NCBI RefSeq assembly: GCF_027580225.2
Contig: NC_073348.2
Coordinates: forward strand, 40,924,501-40,988,500
DNA: 64,000 nucleotides
Origin: Misgurnus anguillicaudatus
Lineage: Eukaryota > Chordata > Actinopteri > Cypriniformes > Cobitidae
Reading direction: 5' to 3'
Under the pieces are notes generated by a model, which did not search any database, was not told the DNA's origin, and saw nothing but the letters and a program-made list of their open reading frames with translations. Below, one piece after another: positions 1 to 13,900 of the stretch. Both the position numbers and the translations under genes were made by a program. Every line of letters starts with the position of its first letter. The stretch's first letter is position 1.

Positions 1-369
1 GACGAATGCTAATCAGCACTCGCGTTACGGTGGACGGCTCCTAATGGGAGAGCTGTGTCGTGGGTCTTTAAGTGCATTTGAATCTGGGGTTTACCAGAGT
101 ACAGCGGGCGATCACGCGCTCGGGTCAGGTGTGGACAGCTCTGCCGTGACTGGCGCTCTCATGGCAGAAGCGTGGATGATAGAGTGACACACGCTAATGG
201 CATCGTGCCCCGCGGGTGATCGGCAGCAATCCGATGGAAAGCACTTACAGTCTGGTTAATGGGTCTGTGACAACCCTTAATGCAGGATGGCACTGCTCGG
301 GGCAGAAAAGGGCAAAATTATCAGACATGATGTCTTGGGCTCTTATCACACAGGGCTGTGTGCGCATGT

Positions 370-540
370 GCCTAAAGCTTTATTGGCAGGGCATTCCACT
401 ACCAATGCAAAGGTAATGGGCTCAATTCCCATGCAACAAACATACTGATAAATTAAAAAACATACTTAAAATATAGATCTTCAACACACTGTAGGTCGCC
501 TTATATAAAAGTGTCTGCCAATTATATTAATGTAAATGAA
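370..540 (+). mobile_element. tRNA-derived SINE, DANA-like 3' part
   Basis: A B-box-like GGGCTCAATTCCC lies at 418-430, followed by an A-rich spacer and the tail TGTAGGTCGCC...ATAAAAGTGTCTGCC...TAAATG at 490-538, which matches the common fish SINE tail (TAAGTCGCTTTGGATAAAAGCGTCTGC). The tRNA-like head appears truncated or diverged. Confidence 0.7.
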
Positions 541-597
541 TTAATGCATGTGTGTGCGTGCAGTAATTATAGTTCGGGATTTTAAATGTTAACTAAA

Positions 598-640
598 TGT
601 GGCATTTAGCAGATGCTTTTATCCAAAGTGATTAAAGCAC
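598..640 (-). mobile_element. SINE tail fragment, reverse orientation
   Basis: GCATTTAGCAGATGCTTTTA followed by TCCAAAGTGATTAA is the reverse complement of the conserved fish SINE tail. No head is visible; it abuts the minisatellite. Confidence 0.6.
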
Positions 641-663
641 ATTTTATCATGTGCATACCAAGG

Positions 664-1750
664 TAGAGTGAGTGTTGAATGTTTGTAACTGCGCTGACTG
701 CATGTGACAGCACTGACCGCAAGTAACAGCGTTGACCAACCACATGTAATAGCATTAACCGTATGTAACAGCGCTGACCACATGTTACAGCGTTTACAGC
801 GTATGTAACAGCGCATGTAACAGCACATGTAACAGAGTTGACTGTATGTGACAGTGCTGACCTAGGTAACAGTGCTGACCATATGTAACAGTGTTGACCC
901 TATGTAACAGAGTTAACCGTATGTAACAGCGTATGTAACTGTGTATGTAACAACGGCATTAACAGCGTATGTTACAGAGTTGACCGTGTGTGACAGTGCT
1001 GACCGTATGTAACAGTGCTGACTATATGTAAGAGCATTGACCGTATGTAACAGCGCTGACCACATGTTACAGCGTATGTAACAGCATATGTAACAGAGTT
1101 GACTGTATGTGACAGTGCTGACCTAGGTAACAGTGCTGACCATATGTAACAGTGTTGACCCTATGTTACAGCGTTAACCGTATGTAACAGCGTATGTAAC
1201 AACGGCGTTAACAGCGTATGTAACAGAGTTGACCGTGTGTGACAGTGCTGACCGTATGTAACAGTGCTGACTATATGTAACAGCACTGACCGTATGTAAC
1301 AGCGTTGACAGCTTTGACCGTGTTTAACATAGTTGACCGTATGTAACATCATTGACCGTATGTAACATCATTGACTGTAAGTAAATGCGTTGACCGTATG
1401 TAACAGCGTTGACCGTATGTAACAGCGTTGACCGTATGTAACAGCATTGACAGTATGTAACAGCATTGACAGTATGTAACAGCGTTGACAGTATGTAACA
1501 GCGTTGACAGTATGTAACAGCGTTGACAGTATGTAACAGCGTTGACAGTATGTAACAGCGTTGACAGTGTGTAACAGTGCTGACCATATGCAGCAGTATT
1601 GGACCATATGTAACAGCGTTGACCGTATGTAACAGCGTTGACCGTATGTAACATAGTTGACTGTATGTGTAATGTCGACTGTATGTAACAGCGTTGACCG
1701 TATGTAACAGCGTTAACCGTATGTATAGTGTTGACCTTATGTAACAGAAC
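664..1750. repeat. 19-bp minisatellite (GTTGACCGTATGTAACAGC)
   Basis: More than 50 imperfect units of about 19 bp, most regular at 1380-1580 where the variant GTTGACAGTATGTAACAGC is repeated head to tail. Stretches near 833-960 and 1093-1220 are near-identical blocks about 260 bp apart, showing a higher-order duplication. Lies in the wdr70 intron. Confidence 0.92.
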
Positions 1751-1870
1751 TGGCAGTCATGCACAGAGACTCTGTACCTGCAATTAAAAAATCACCCACA
1801 TATATGCAAGTATACAGCTATGCATATATTTATGTATTTTATATGTTGAGTATATATATTTTGTACTCAC

Positions 1871-1950
1871 GGGTAATGATGTAATCCTGCGTCAGCGTCT
1901 CTGCGTGTTTGTCCTTCATCTTACTCTTCACCACACATAACTTTGCACCC
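1871..1950 (-). CDS. wdr70: wdr70 exon 15 (last exon inside the window)
   Basis: Residues 499-525, [20 protein letters not shown] then QDYIIT. Acceptor TTCAG, donor GTGAGT. The next conserved block of the family (HALPMFREPR) was not found in 1-1870, so the remaining exons lie left of the window. Confidence 0.93.
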
Positions 1951-4900
1951 CTGAAGATCAAATACATGCACAATTGAGATTTGAGCTTCTAAAAGCATCA
2001 CCGAGTCGTTTAGTTGTTTCCACCATGTCAGAAGTAAATGTTATCAAGTGGCCTGTTAATCAAGTTATGTGTGACAACAGTGAGTTACTGAACAAATACA
2101 TGTATGGATTGAGGTGTTTAAGTGTAAGGACAGTTTGTGAAGGGCTGCGTGTACCTCTGACTCTTCACTGGGTCATAATAGACTTTGGCCAGACCGTTCC
2201 CTGTTCCAACCATGATCTGATTTAACTTGGGATGCCAAAGACAGCGAACGACACTCTGAAATAACACCAGACGAGAGGACGCAGACAGTGAGACAGAGTC
2301 AGGAATAATGATTTAAATCAACATTAACCAACTGCAGAGAGAAAAACACAGAGTCAGAATAAAAACAAGCCTGTGTGAGACTCTGATATCTCTGATGCGT
2401 GTGTGTGTGTGTGTATTGCTGAGAAGAGGTGAGAGAATGAAGCGATGTTCTCACTGCTCTACACTTGACTATATTTGGCTCTTGACTTGAGGTCTGGATC
2501 ACAAAGACTCAATGCGACAAATGGGCCGCTGCCAGGGATGAATGTATCTGTGTGTGTGTGTGTGGGTTTGTGCTGGAATAATACACAGGGAAAAATATCT
2601 GAGACTATGAATGTCGGTGATGTTTCACACTCAAAACTGTACAGCATTGAAGAAACTGTTCAGTATTCTGGCATTATTTACTAACCCAAATTTATATTAG
2701 TTGTCTACTTGCATGCAAATGCTAAATAAAAACAAAAATAATGAATTCCTGAGATGGAAACATGTTTATTATACACAGCAAGTAGTATACCATCATAGCC
2801 ACAAAAGTAATCTGGCCTGATTTTAACCAGACAGATCTTGGTGTCTATGAAGTGTACATACTGTAGTCCTGAACACAGATTGGTAAAAAAAACTACGAAT
2901 GCGTGCAGGGGGAACAAAAGCTGCTTAGCCTCCAGCTGTTCAGCGTTTCCAAACCCTGAGCTCCGTCTCTACCCGCAATCCACCAGCCGGACTCAGTAAA
3001 GTCTGCCTGACCTAGAATACGGCTTTACGCGGTCTGATCGTAGATGAGGTGTCTCAATGAGTTCAGTCCTTATTAACTTAACTGGATGTTGGTAAGTTAA
3101 TCCATCTCTGTGGGCATGTGGTGGAGTAATTGATTATTTAGAAAGACATGGAATCTGTTCTTTGGCACAATGCATGTAATCCCTCAGCAGGACACTAGAT
3201 TACCCTGATGATATGTGTGTAAGCAAAATTCTGTGAATTTTGGAAACTTTCCATGGAAATTACACAGGAATATAAGGGAATTGTGGCACACGGATGAAGA
3301 CGAGTCTGACGTCGAGGAAGCTAATGTTGGCATGTGATGCAGTTTGTGAAATCAGAAATTTGTACAAATAATTTCTTTTAATTCCTTAAGAGAATTTAAA
3401 ATGTAGTCAAAAACAAATAAAAATGCAGCAGAAATCCGTTTCGGCCCTGACTCGGACTCTACGGACGCTGTAAATAGCAGTGATATACCGGCCCCAACAT
3501 GAATCTGTGACTCTCTCTGTAATCCTGTTTACCTCCAGAGACTTAAATCACGGGACAGAACGTGAGATTGTTTGCTTCTGTGAAATAAACACCGCTCTTC
3601 ACATGCAAGTATTTGTTTGGAGCTTAAATGTTTATGCTACAACAGTAATGTTCTTGCCGTGCATGAGCCTGATTCTTTCTACTGCATTTACTGTGGTTGG
3701 GCCAAAGTTTAAAGAGACATTTTGGCATCTTTTACAATATTCGATATTTCCTAAACAAAGCAAGCTGTCGACTGACAGGAGGTTCAGCCAGACTAAAGGC
3801 GTGCAGCAGAGAAAGACCCAGAGCGATCCAACATCATCATCGGACGCTTTTAACTACACATACAGCGCAAGATAATGCTGTCAATCAGACATTAGGACGA
3901 GAGATAGAGACACGGTTCCCAGTCTTTCCCTGACTTTCACTGACTAAACAGCTGAATTTCCATGAACTGTCTGTGATGCCGTGAGCCTGATAAAATGAGA
4001 GTTTTGTTTGGACTGCACAACAGTATTGTGGGTAAAAAAGACACCTGGGTTACGTCTGAATGCTTTTAGCTCAAAGTTCCGACTGGATTGTTTATATTTC
4101 CAGAATGAAGGTTATCCCGGTCTGTGCATGACCTGAAGTCTACAAAGACTTTAGCTTCATAATATTCTCAAAGACATTTATAAGGACATTTTAGTCATCA
4201 CTAAAGTCAAAAAGGACTAGTGCTGTTTTAGCTTTGGGTATCAAACAATGTCAACTCGTATGATCCGACAAGAATCCTAAAGGCAGCAAACGTCTCACCT
4301 GGTTTCTGCACCTTATGTGAGGGCAATGAAGTTAAGCCACCCCTGCAGTATTTACTTTTCCTAGCCTGGATTCACGTCCACCTACCGGCACGGAGCGCGA
4401 CCCCGCCGCAGGGTTACGTCTAATGTTTACGCTGACATGATTGGTAGCTCTTGGTTTCACAGGACGGCCTGGTGCAAGACTTCATAAAGACAGCACTTAA
4501 ATTCTTCAAGCGTCTTACAGAGAGATGTGCTGGATAAACACAGTAAATAGCCGCTCGGCAGGTCGCCGGAGTGCACGCTACCTATAAATAAATTCGGTCC
4601 GAAGATATTTACACCAAACCAGAACACTAACAACCCTTTACTAAAATTCAGAAACGGTCCATCATCACTTTTCCATACCAGGGGCGCACAATATATAGCG
4701 CAATACCAGAGATGTGCATGTCGCAATATTTAAATAAATTAATACTTTTAAAGAGACTGGCACACAGATGTTAACCATTGCGTGTGTTCTGCCGTGTAGA
4801 AGATGATCAACGTTTAGAAAGGATGTGAAACATGTTTGACAAATAATTTTTAAATATTTCCCAATAACTACACAGCGATTTTACAAACGTTAGGCTTTAT

Positions 4901-7900
4901 CATACAGCAGATCGCACACCACAATATTTAGCAAGTTTTCGCATACCGCATTTCCCTTTAATATTATGATACTGAATCCAATTTATTATCTATCTTCTGT
5001 TAAACATGAGATTTTGGTCTCTTTCTATGCAATGAAAATGAAACCAGTAATATCATCTTTCCATGGGAATTAATGGGAATAAACTAGGAATTTTCTGAAG
5101 GATTATTGATCAAATAAATAAGTATAAGGATTCTTCAAAATCTGTATTACCTTGTATGCATTTCTGCTTATGACCTAACAAAATGTTTATTTATGTTTGT
5201 TTATGATATAGCTGACATAAATTTCCCTATATTTCCAAATAATTTCCATAAATTCCCTTACAATTTACAATATTTCCAAAGTTCCTCAGATTAAGTTCCC
5301 ATGTAAACTCCGCCCCTTTGCAACCCTACATACAACTCTTTAAAAGTCACAATTAAAATCCTCTGAGGTCATACAGTACTATAATACAAAAGACCGCAAC
5401 TCAGGTCATTATTTAGTGTCAGTGTCACAAGACATCATTGTCTGAACATCATCATCATCCTCCTCCTTTAATACGTGTCCTCTTTTTGTAGTTTATCTGA
5501 CATCCTGTTATGTTTAAGATGTGCCAGACCGGGTGAAGGCCATTAACCCTGATGGTGTTATGACTGCACACTGAGCTCTGGGACTGAGGGACAGAAACAG
5601 AGAGCCATGAAGAGCTTTCATTTGCACTCAGAAGTACATTCATGGACGACCATAAGAGCTTTCAGCTGTCATTCATCTCATGGGTATCTACATTGAGACG
5701 TCGTATTTGAGAAATTCAACACACATTTAAAAAACTCTTGAAAAGCTGATTGTACAGTCAAGGTTGTCGGTAGGATTAATACAATGTTTATTAATAAAAA
5801 GTGTTTAAGGATTTTATATGGTTTAGTACCGAGCTCCTAAGGAAACATTGAAGTTAAAAAATCTAAAGTTTAGTTTCATGTGCTCACGCAAAACCTTCAT
5901 TTGCTGAATTTTTTAAAGTTTAGTTTCGCATACACACGTGAAACTGGATAGATTCGCATGCTTACGCAACCGATTTATGTGCGCATGCGAAACTAAACTG
6001 TATTTTATTTTTGCACCCTTAGGGGCTCCATAGTTTAGAGATGAAACGGTATGAAAATTGTACATCACAGTTATAGTGACCAAAATCACCACGGCTATCA
6101 CAACACTTTTGTTGGCATAAACATGAAATTAACATGAATAATGGCACATTGGAGTCGTGAGATAAATGTTCATCTAGTTCAGATAAAACACAAATCAGAT
6201 TTTCATATAAACCTGTGCTTACAGCAATCACTGAAGAAACAAACAAAGCTTTAAACTCATCACATCACATCATTTAATGGAAAATGAAGAGGAGAGATGG
6301 ATCTGTCTAAAGAAATATTAAGTAAACATGTCAGTACAACAACTAGATTTCTCTAAATGTCAACATTTTTTGGATTTATATTCAGTCAGTGAAGCACTGT
6401 CATCACAAACACATGAGAGCAGACGTGAATAAATGTGTTTGTTTCTCGATATTGCTTTAATTGGTTGATGCTGGACAGGGGTTTTTGAGTCATGACACTA
6501 GCACATTTAAATGTAATTAAAAAAATTGCGTGGTAATACTAACCGTTGGACATTTTTATCACGGTTAACCAATAAACCGGTAATTGTTTCATCTCTAATA
6601 TGGTTTGAAAATAAAATGAGGAGGATTTATCATCTGCACATTCCTCTGATGCTTTAACTGGCGCTGTCCTGTGAGCAGGACACCTGAGATTACTTCAATA
6701 TTTTGCATGTAAATTTTAAACTATCACTACTTACTTTCATATTTTAAAAATGTTATCAGTATTTTATTGAATCTCATATCCTCTGTCACATGGATCTACA
6801 TCAGGAACACCCAAATACAGTTCTGTTTTTGCCATCAGACCCTTCAATTTCCTCAATAAGATAATTTAGTTTTGTCTTAAATTTTTCTTTGAATAAAAAT
6901 GTCTTTCTAATTTTCTTTAAAGATCTAAACTGCAATCAACAAATGAATGCAGAAACTCAATATTCTCTTCTCTTCCAGAAGATGGTTTGATGTCCTGCCT
7001 GTTCACAGTCATCTAACTAACACAAAGTTTGCCAGGTGCTGTAATTCAAGACGGCTCGCTTCCTGGACTTCCTGAACATTTTATTGGAAAATCTTGGTCT
7101 TTGTGTGCTCTGTAAGTGCTCAACATTAACAACAACAACAACAACCGTAATGGCAATCCACACACATCTGGCAGCACAGGCCGGTTCTCTGGATTGGTTA
7201 ACAGATCTCATGACTGGAAAACCGACAAAGCCACTTTATACAAATTCTCTGTCACTTAAGTGGTCCAATACTTAACTACAACTTGTCACATCACATTTTC
7301 GTATCTGCACAGATCAGTAGTAAAGACAGAGATCAGGAACTGTTTCTGAATCAGTCTCAGAAGAGATCTTATGTGCAAATGATCAATCTGCTATAAAAAC
7401 ATGAACCCTGTATTGCACACCCTCAATAAAGGGTATAACAAAAACTTTTTGTTTAAGAGGTGAACCTACCGCATTGGTCACGTCAATCTCATAGACTTTG
7501 TTAAGTGATTCTCTCTCAAAGAAGAGCAGTTTTCCATTGCCTTCGTCCTTTTTAACCGAGGTGCCCGTTACCAGGAGTTTATCATCAGGGCTAAAACAGC
7601 AGTCTGTCCTGTTTAAAAAAAATTAAAACAAATTATTTGTGTTATAAAACAACAACAAGCGACATGAAAGCATATTCTCATGAATAACTGTAATAGCTGT
7701 TATGATGCATTATACAACAGCCAGATCCAGTCTCTATTCTGACAGATAAGACACTTTACTATCCCGTGATCCCCAGGAGAGGAATTATCCAATGAAGATG
7801 ATGTTGAAGGGGCGTTGTTTTATTAAAAAATGCCTGAAAGCTGTAAATTTAATTGGCTTAATTGCGCTAGTTTAACGTAATTCCAGCTAACGACTAACTT

Positions 7901-10900
7901 GTTATGATGACGTATGTAACATAATGTATCAACATCGTGAATTAATTCATAATATCCATATTCATACTATATATTACATACTGTTTTAATGGTTGATGAG
8001 TACGTACTTCATCTAATTCAGTACTTACTGTCACAGTTTGCGATTTTGGACGCAGCTTTAATGTGAAGTTAATGTGGTGAGCAGTGGCGGCCGGTGACTT
8101 CACTTCCGAAGGACACAAATTCAAAATACGGAGTGTCGTGTGTTGTTCGTCATGTCAAAATACGTGCCTGCTGCAAATGTGGTAAAATGGTTTATGATAA
8201 AAGAGACGCTCACGTTCACAAGACACTCACTTAACACTAAACTCAGATTACACATGAGATTAAGTTCGAAAAAGATGTCACCGGACACCACTGGTAAAGA
8301 GAGGAATTGTGGGATTTTAGTGTTTTATTATTTAAGAGCATTTGTGCTTTCTCTCTATCTAGTTTTGGGGATCGAGTGAATCTCATTTACCAGTATAAAC
8401 TGGGAGCAGAAAAGGCAAAACCAAGAGTTTTATCTGAAACATTCACGTAAATATCTTGTCCACAGAGCTGTTGTATGAAAGCAAATCAAACTTATACATC
8501 TAAATGATTTACATTGGAAAGAAGGAGGTCAAACCAGTAACCACACTGAGAGGTTTCCTAAAGTTTCGAATATCCCACGTCTTCAGTGTATCGTCCCCTG
8601 AAAACACACAAAGACAAAACCAGAGCTGGTAAGATCAGATGCCTCTGGAATGACTAACATAAAACATGAAAACCACTTGTGACAAACAGAGGACTAAACG
8701 GATGAATCAGAGCCGAGCTGAGGGCAGAATGAATCACATCACATCACATCATACTTCATTCTGATGGCTCACAGCTGATGATACGGGGATCTCCAAACTA
8801 CTGCTGACTCAAGATCTTCAAAGATCTTCTGAAGATTTCTGACAGAAAGACTTTACTGTAGCTCAATGAGACAGTGGCACTTTATATCTTCATCTTTATA
8901 AGGTCACAGACAAAGACAAAAAGTTCATTCTATGAAGACAAACTGCACTTTGTGTCTGTGAGCAGCATTAAAAACCCACAGATTTAAGATGGTCAGGGCT
9001 AACAGAATAAAGCTTGACAGTGTGACCCAAACTCTTATATCACCGTAAAAGACATTTTAAAACACGATAACACGATTGAGCATTTTCCCTGGTATATCGA
9101 TAAAGAAACATTGTGGCTGGAAATTATTTTAATACACTTTTCATTCTTTCATCGCTTTCACTTCAATGATAATCAGTATGGAAAACCTGTTTTAATTATT
9201 CCCATCTACTTTTTAACTTCAATATCAGGATATGACCCTGGACAACACAAAACCAGTCATAAGGGTAATTGTTTTGATGAAGATGTATAAACCATCTGAA
9301 AGTTAAATGAATAAGCTTTTTAATGATGTATGGTTTGTTATGATAGGACAATATTTGGCCAAGATACAATCCCTTAACTGGCGCTCCATTGAGTTTACTT
9401 CAATATTTTGCATGTAAATTTTAAATCTAATCACAACAAACTATATATCATTGGAAAGGTCTAAAAATGTAGTTTTCAAACATTTTATCAGTAATAATAA
9501 TGCAGTAACAGTAATTTAGTAATTTGTGACAAAAGTATGCAGCAAACTGTTGACACCTAGTGGATGTTGTTGGTAAAACCACTAAAAGTGTGACACAAAC
9601 ATACATTTTTTGATCATCTTATGTATAAATGTATACTTTAATGCATTATTTTTATTTATTACAATAAATATAAACTGCTATTTCACCTTCATTACTTTTG
9701 TGAAAAACTTTAAAGTGTCATCTATAAAACAAGAGCAAGATTAGGCTTTTGCTACAAATATACCAATGTTGGTTAAGTTTTGCGGTCCAGGGTCACATAT
9801 ATTTTGCATACAGTGTTGAAAAATATTAAAACGTATGAACAATAACACCCAGTCCTAATGAGAATAAAGTTCATTATGCTAGAAAATCAGTAGGATGAGG
9901 TTTGAAATGATGAGTGATCTGACCTCCTCGTGATGCTAGAGTCACTCCGTCATAAGAGAAAGCGAGACAGGAGGTGTCTGATCCGGGAGTGTGTGCTTGT
10001 CGACAATGAAACTTAGTATGAACCTGCAATAATAAAACAAATAAACATGTTAGATTCAGTGACATTTAGATTTATGCATATTTATCCATGTGATTTAATG
10101 TTCATGCAATACATATTTGTTTTTTATATTCCAGATCCATGAGGACACAAGGCTTTCATGAAAATAACACCGTGTTTGTCTCTTAAATCCACCTGCATGA
10201 GTGTGAATATCCACTGCTGTATTCAATATGAGCCACTTAACGCTGACATCTTTACCAAAATGACCTTGTTTCTAAACCGTAAAAAAACTAAGAAGAAATG
10301 TTAAAGCTCAAGGTGCCTTTTTAGGGTGAAGAGAAACATTTAACTTTGTCACTTTCTTTGAAGCGAAACCTTCTTTGGTGGACCCTCATGGCTCTTAAAT
10401 TACTGGACCACCCGTGTCTTTACTTACACGTGCAATCGAAAGGATTTATTTTTTCTGTGCTCTGAGGATCTAATGGAGGGTGAACAGACATCAACGGCTC
10501 ATGAGAACCTGCAGGATCCACTCAACTCCAGAACACAGATTCACTAAGCAGATCCAAACTTATGGTTGAGTCGTGTGATACTGCCATTATCATGTATTTT
10601 TTACTGTAATGGAGAGCCCTTAACGTCTTTTGTTTATAACTGTTTAACTTTCATAAATTGTTACGTTTCAAGTATTCACAACATATAGCCAGACTTGTCC
10701 TAATGACTTAAATTGCATTTCATGGTTTCTTTTCTAATATTTTAAAGATATATAGGCTACACAGCCTTTCCATTGTACACTACCCTTGGACACGACTGTC
10801 GAAGTTCGCCCCCTAGTGGCAGTCGTAATGAAATTTCAGTTTAATCATAAATCCGTGTCAACAGGGGACAGAAGCTCATTGCAGCAAAAGAGCCTTTAAT

Positions 10901-13900
10901 CTATGAATATATTTATACTTAACAATTGATTTATCAGTAATCAATCGTTTTTTAACTCGATGGGGTCCAAAAACGCAGTGCTGCGTTTTGACGTGTTTTC
11001 TCCTTATCATAGCAGAATCAACTTAAAATACTCCATCATTAATAATCATACACTAACGTGTTTGACATCATTTGAAACATTTATCATGTAGGCAGATCTA
11101 AAGTAACCACGCTGATTTTCAAACAGACAAACAGGATCGGCAGCCCGGATAAAGATGATTTAAGAGCCGAATTTGGCCCGCAGGCCACCAGTTGACTAGC
11201 CTTGCTGTAGGTGTACATCTGTAACTGTCTGTGACCCGCACGGCCCGCCAGTGATGAGAAAACTCAGTGTTTTAGGCTGGAGTGTCCTGAAGGTGAAGAG
11301 GTCACGCTTTAGATAAAACACTGCATGTGTGTGAGATTTTTCCTCCAGTGTTCAATGATCAGATCCATTGATCGATAATCAGTTAAGTGCCCTCAAAGTC
11401 ATGAAACGTGCCACGCAGACAGAGAACCTTTGTGAATCCACTAGATCCTCTAAACAAAACCCTCAGGGTTTTTACAGGATGACACTAATGCAGACGACAA
11501 TCCATCAGATATCTAGAAAGCTTTGAGAACTTCTCTGTGTGTTTTCAAATCATTGAGTAACAGAAGGTGTATGTGTGCCAAACTACAACATCTTAAAAGA
11601 CACAAAACAGTCCAAATATCTCTTTAAAATTAAGATTATGCTCTTATTTGACAGGAGTACCATCCAATATGTTGAAAAACTAAATCCTTCACATATTCAA
11701 AGCAAAAGGTTATGCAATGATAGTGGCAACAGTACATGAGATCTTTCATGCAAAAGCTTTCATGCAAAAACAAATCTAAATCCCACAGGATCAAACTGCC
11801 AAAAATGGTTTTGCATGGATTTCACAAATCACTAAAGTAGAAAAAAACAAAAGACCAGTAGTGGAATTGTCAACATGTCGTCTTTGTAAAATATACAAAT
11901 CTTGTTTGTTTTAATTCTACACTTAACACTAATATAACATAGGACTGGGCGATAATGATATTCTGAGATGAATGATGATATATGGTAAATATTTTCTACA
12001 AAGTGGTATAAATGTTTACATGCAGATCAAAGCCTCTTGTGATTCATTAAAATATTGTATGATGAAAATAAAATTCAAAGACAGGGTTTTTCTCCGTGTT
12101 TGAAAACATTCAACCGGCTTACATCTGACCTCAGTGTACATTTCTGTTGCAAAGGAGTGTCATATTCGACCAATCCAATATAGAAAGTATTGTCTCATCC
12201 TGTATCTCGTTGGGGAGCAATCCATATATTACCAAAACTCGCTAAACCACCCAAGCCTAAAACAACATGAACTTACTTCTTATAGGAAATAACAGAAGAT
12301 GTTTAACTAATTTATGCAGTCATACTTTTATGTGGTCTATAAACAAACAACTAGCCCCGGTTATACCATTACTCAATTAAAAATAATGAAGATTAATAGA
12401 AAGTAAATACATGGATAACCCGTCAGCTAGATCACTACCTTCAAACTGAGAGTAAAACATGTCAGGAGTGATTTTGTCTTACACGTGACAGACAGAAAGC
12501 AGAAGCGTGGTGTGGTGAAAGTAAGCTTGGGAATTTTGGGAATATTCCAAGTTGGAAACTGAAGGAATTAAAGGCAATTATTAGTCAAGTTTGAATATTT
12601 ATGCAAACTGCCTCACATACAACAACTAGCTTCCTCAACATTCAATACAATTCCCATATGTTTCCATGTCATTTCCATGGAAAGTTTTCAAAATTCCCAG
12701 AGGTAAAGTTGAAGTAGTTTCAGTGGGAGAGCAGAGAAAGTCAAAGACCTGGAACAGTAAGATAACACAGCTCCACACACTTAAACCTCCAGATTACAGC
12801 CCTTACATCACCCTGTCCTGCAAAACTCATTTACTGAGACATAATTGAGTGCGTTTGCTTGTTCTTTATCAGTTGAGTGCACTCAGTCGAGCGTGTCCCT
12901 GCTGAACACATTTACAGCCTAAATATCTTTCATTCTTTTATGACGGCTCTTAAAATGTTCAATTGAAGGACGTACAGGACATCATAATGTTACCTTCATT
13001 ACTTAAAGTCAAAACTGATTCTGTTTACTTTTTAACATGTTCCTGGTCTTACTAGTTTACATCATTCCTAAAAGTGCTGTAGAATGTAAAACTGTATTTA
13101 TGTCGGCTTAGATGAATAATAAAAGTTTAGTACATGATAATAACATATCATGAACCTTAAACAGGATTGTTTCCTCCTTCTTATGTAAACCTTGTGCATG
13201 TAAAAGACCGACCGCTGGAAAACAGATCAATCTCAACATAACACCAACTGTGACGTTACAGTCCAGATGTACACCCCAACATTAAATTACACATTAAATT
13301 AAATACAATGTTGTTACAATGATAAAAACAAAGTTGTGACTGCTGAGTTATGCTAGTTAATGCTATATGCTAGTTAATGCTATATTCTTATTAATGCTAT
13401 ATGCTAGTTAATGCTATATTCTAATTAATGCTATATGCTAGTTAATGCTATATTCTAGCGTTTAGGCTGAAGTTCTACTATTGGCGTTACAGTTATGTTT
13501 TGCAGGTCCATACTGAAAAAACACAAACTTACCACTCAGAAACGTCCATTAACAATCTCCAAACAATTAATTATTCCTCAAAATCTGATACAGACTAATA
13601 AGATCTGTTTACACACACACAGAGCTACTGAAGGAGCTGCTCTGAGAAACAGCCAATCATAGCAGAGCTCAACATTATTATTCATGACCCTTTCAAATAA
13701 GGTAATAATAGATCATTTCATTCTAAAAGGAAATCCTAGGGTTGTAAATGGACATGAAAAACTGACTCTGGATCATTTCTGCACTTAATAAAGTCACAAA
13801 CCTTCTATCAAAGAACAATTTAACAGATTATTACAATGCCTTCCTAGTTGGCACCTTTCAGAATAAAGTCTCATGTAATAATCAAAAGATTACAACACAT

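Larger units (their letters stand above)
1..1870. other. wdr70 intron 15 (left part)
   Basis: No coding sequence was recognised. 1-365 is GC-richer, single-copy-looking DNA. 370-540 is a SINE, 598-640 a second SINE tail in reverse, 664-1750 a minisatellite, and 1780-1865 AT-rich. Confidence 0.7.
2256..7469. other. wdr70 intron 13
   Basis: Mostly transposon-derived. A MITE fragment lies at 3232-3400, a hAT-MITE end at about 3920-3960, another MITE fragment at 5050-5330, a nested MITE pair at 5816-6605, and a fragment of the CCCTTAACTGG family near 6653-6720. Short GT runs lie at 2400-2415 and 2552-2566. No exon was recognised. Confidence 0.65.

Noticed and set aside
664..1750. Regular repeats resembling a CRISPR array
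   Set aside because: Units are contiguous with no unique spacers, and the context is a vertebrate intron.
1324..1764. 146-codon minus-strand frame rich in LLHTVNAVTY repeats
   Set aside because: It is translation of the 19-bp minisatellite. Open frames appear in several registers and carry no protein family signature.
3480..3875. 131-codon plus-strand frame with a hydrophobic stretch faintly like a receptor transmembrane helix
   Set aside because: No family motif could be matched, it lies in a repeat-rich intron on the opposite strand to wdr70, and it has no flanking exons or upstream coding signal.
8513..8540. Alternative donor for wdr70 exon 12 at AGTGTG|GTTACT
   Set aside because: It would remove TGLTSFFP and shift the frame into exon 13; the GTAAAT donor at 8512 restores FPMTDCC.
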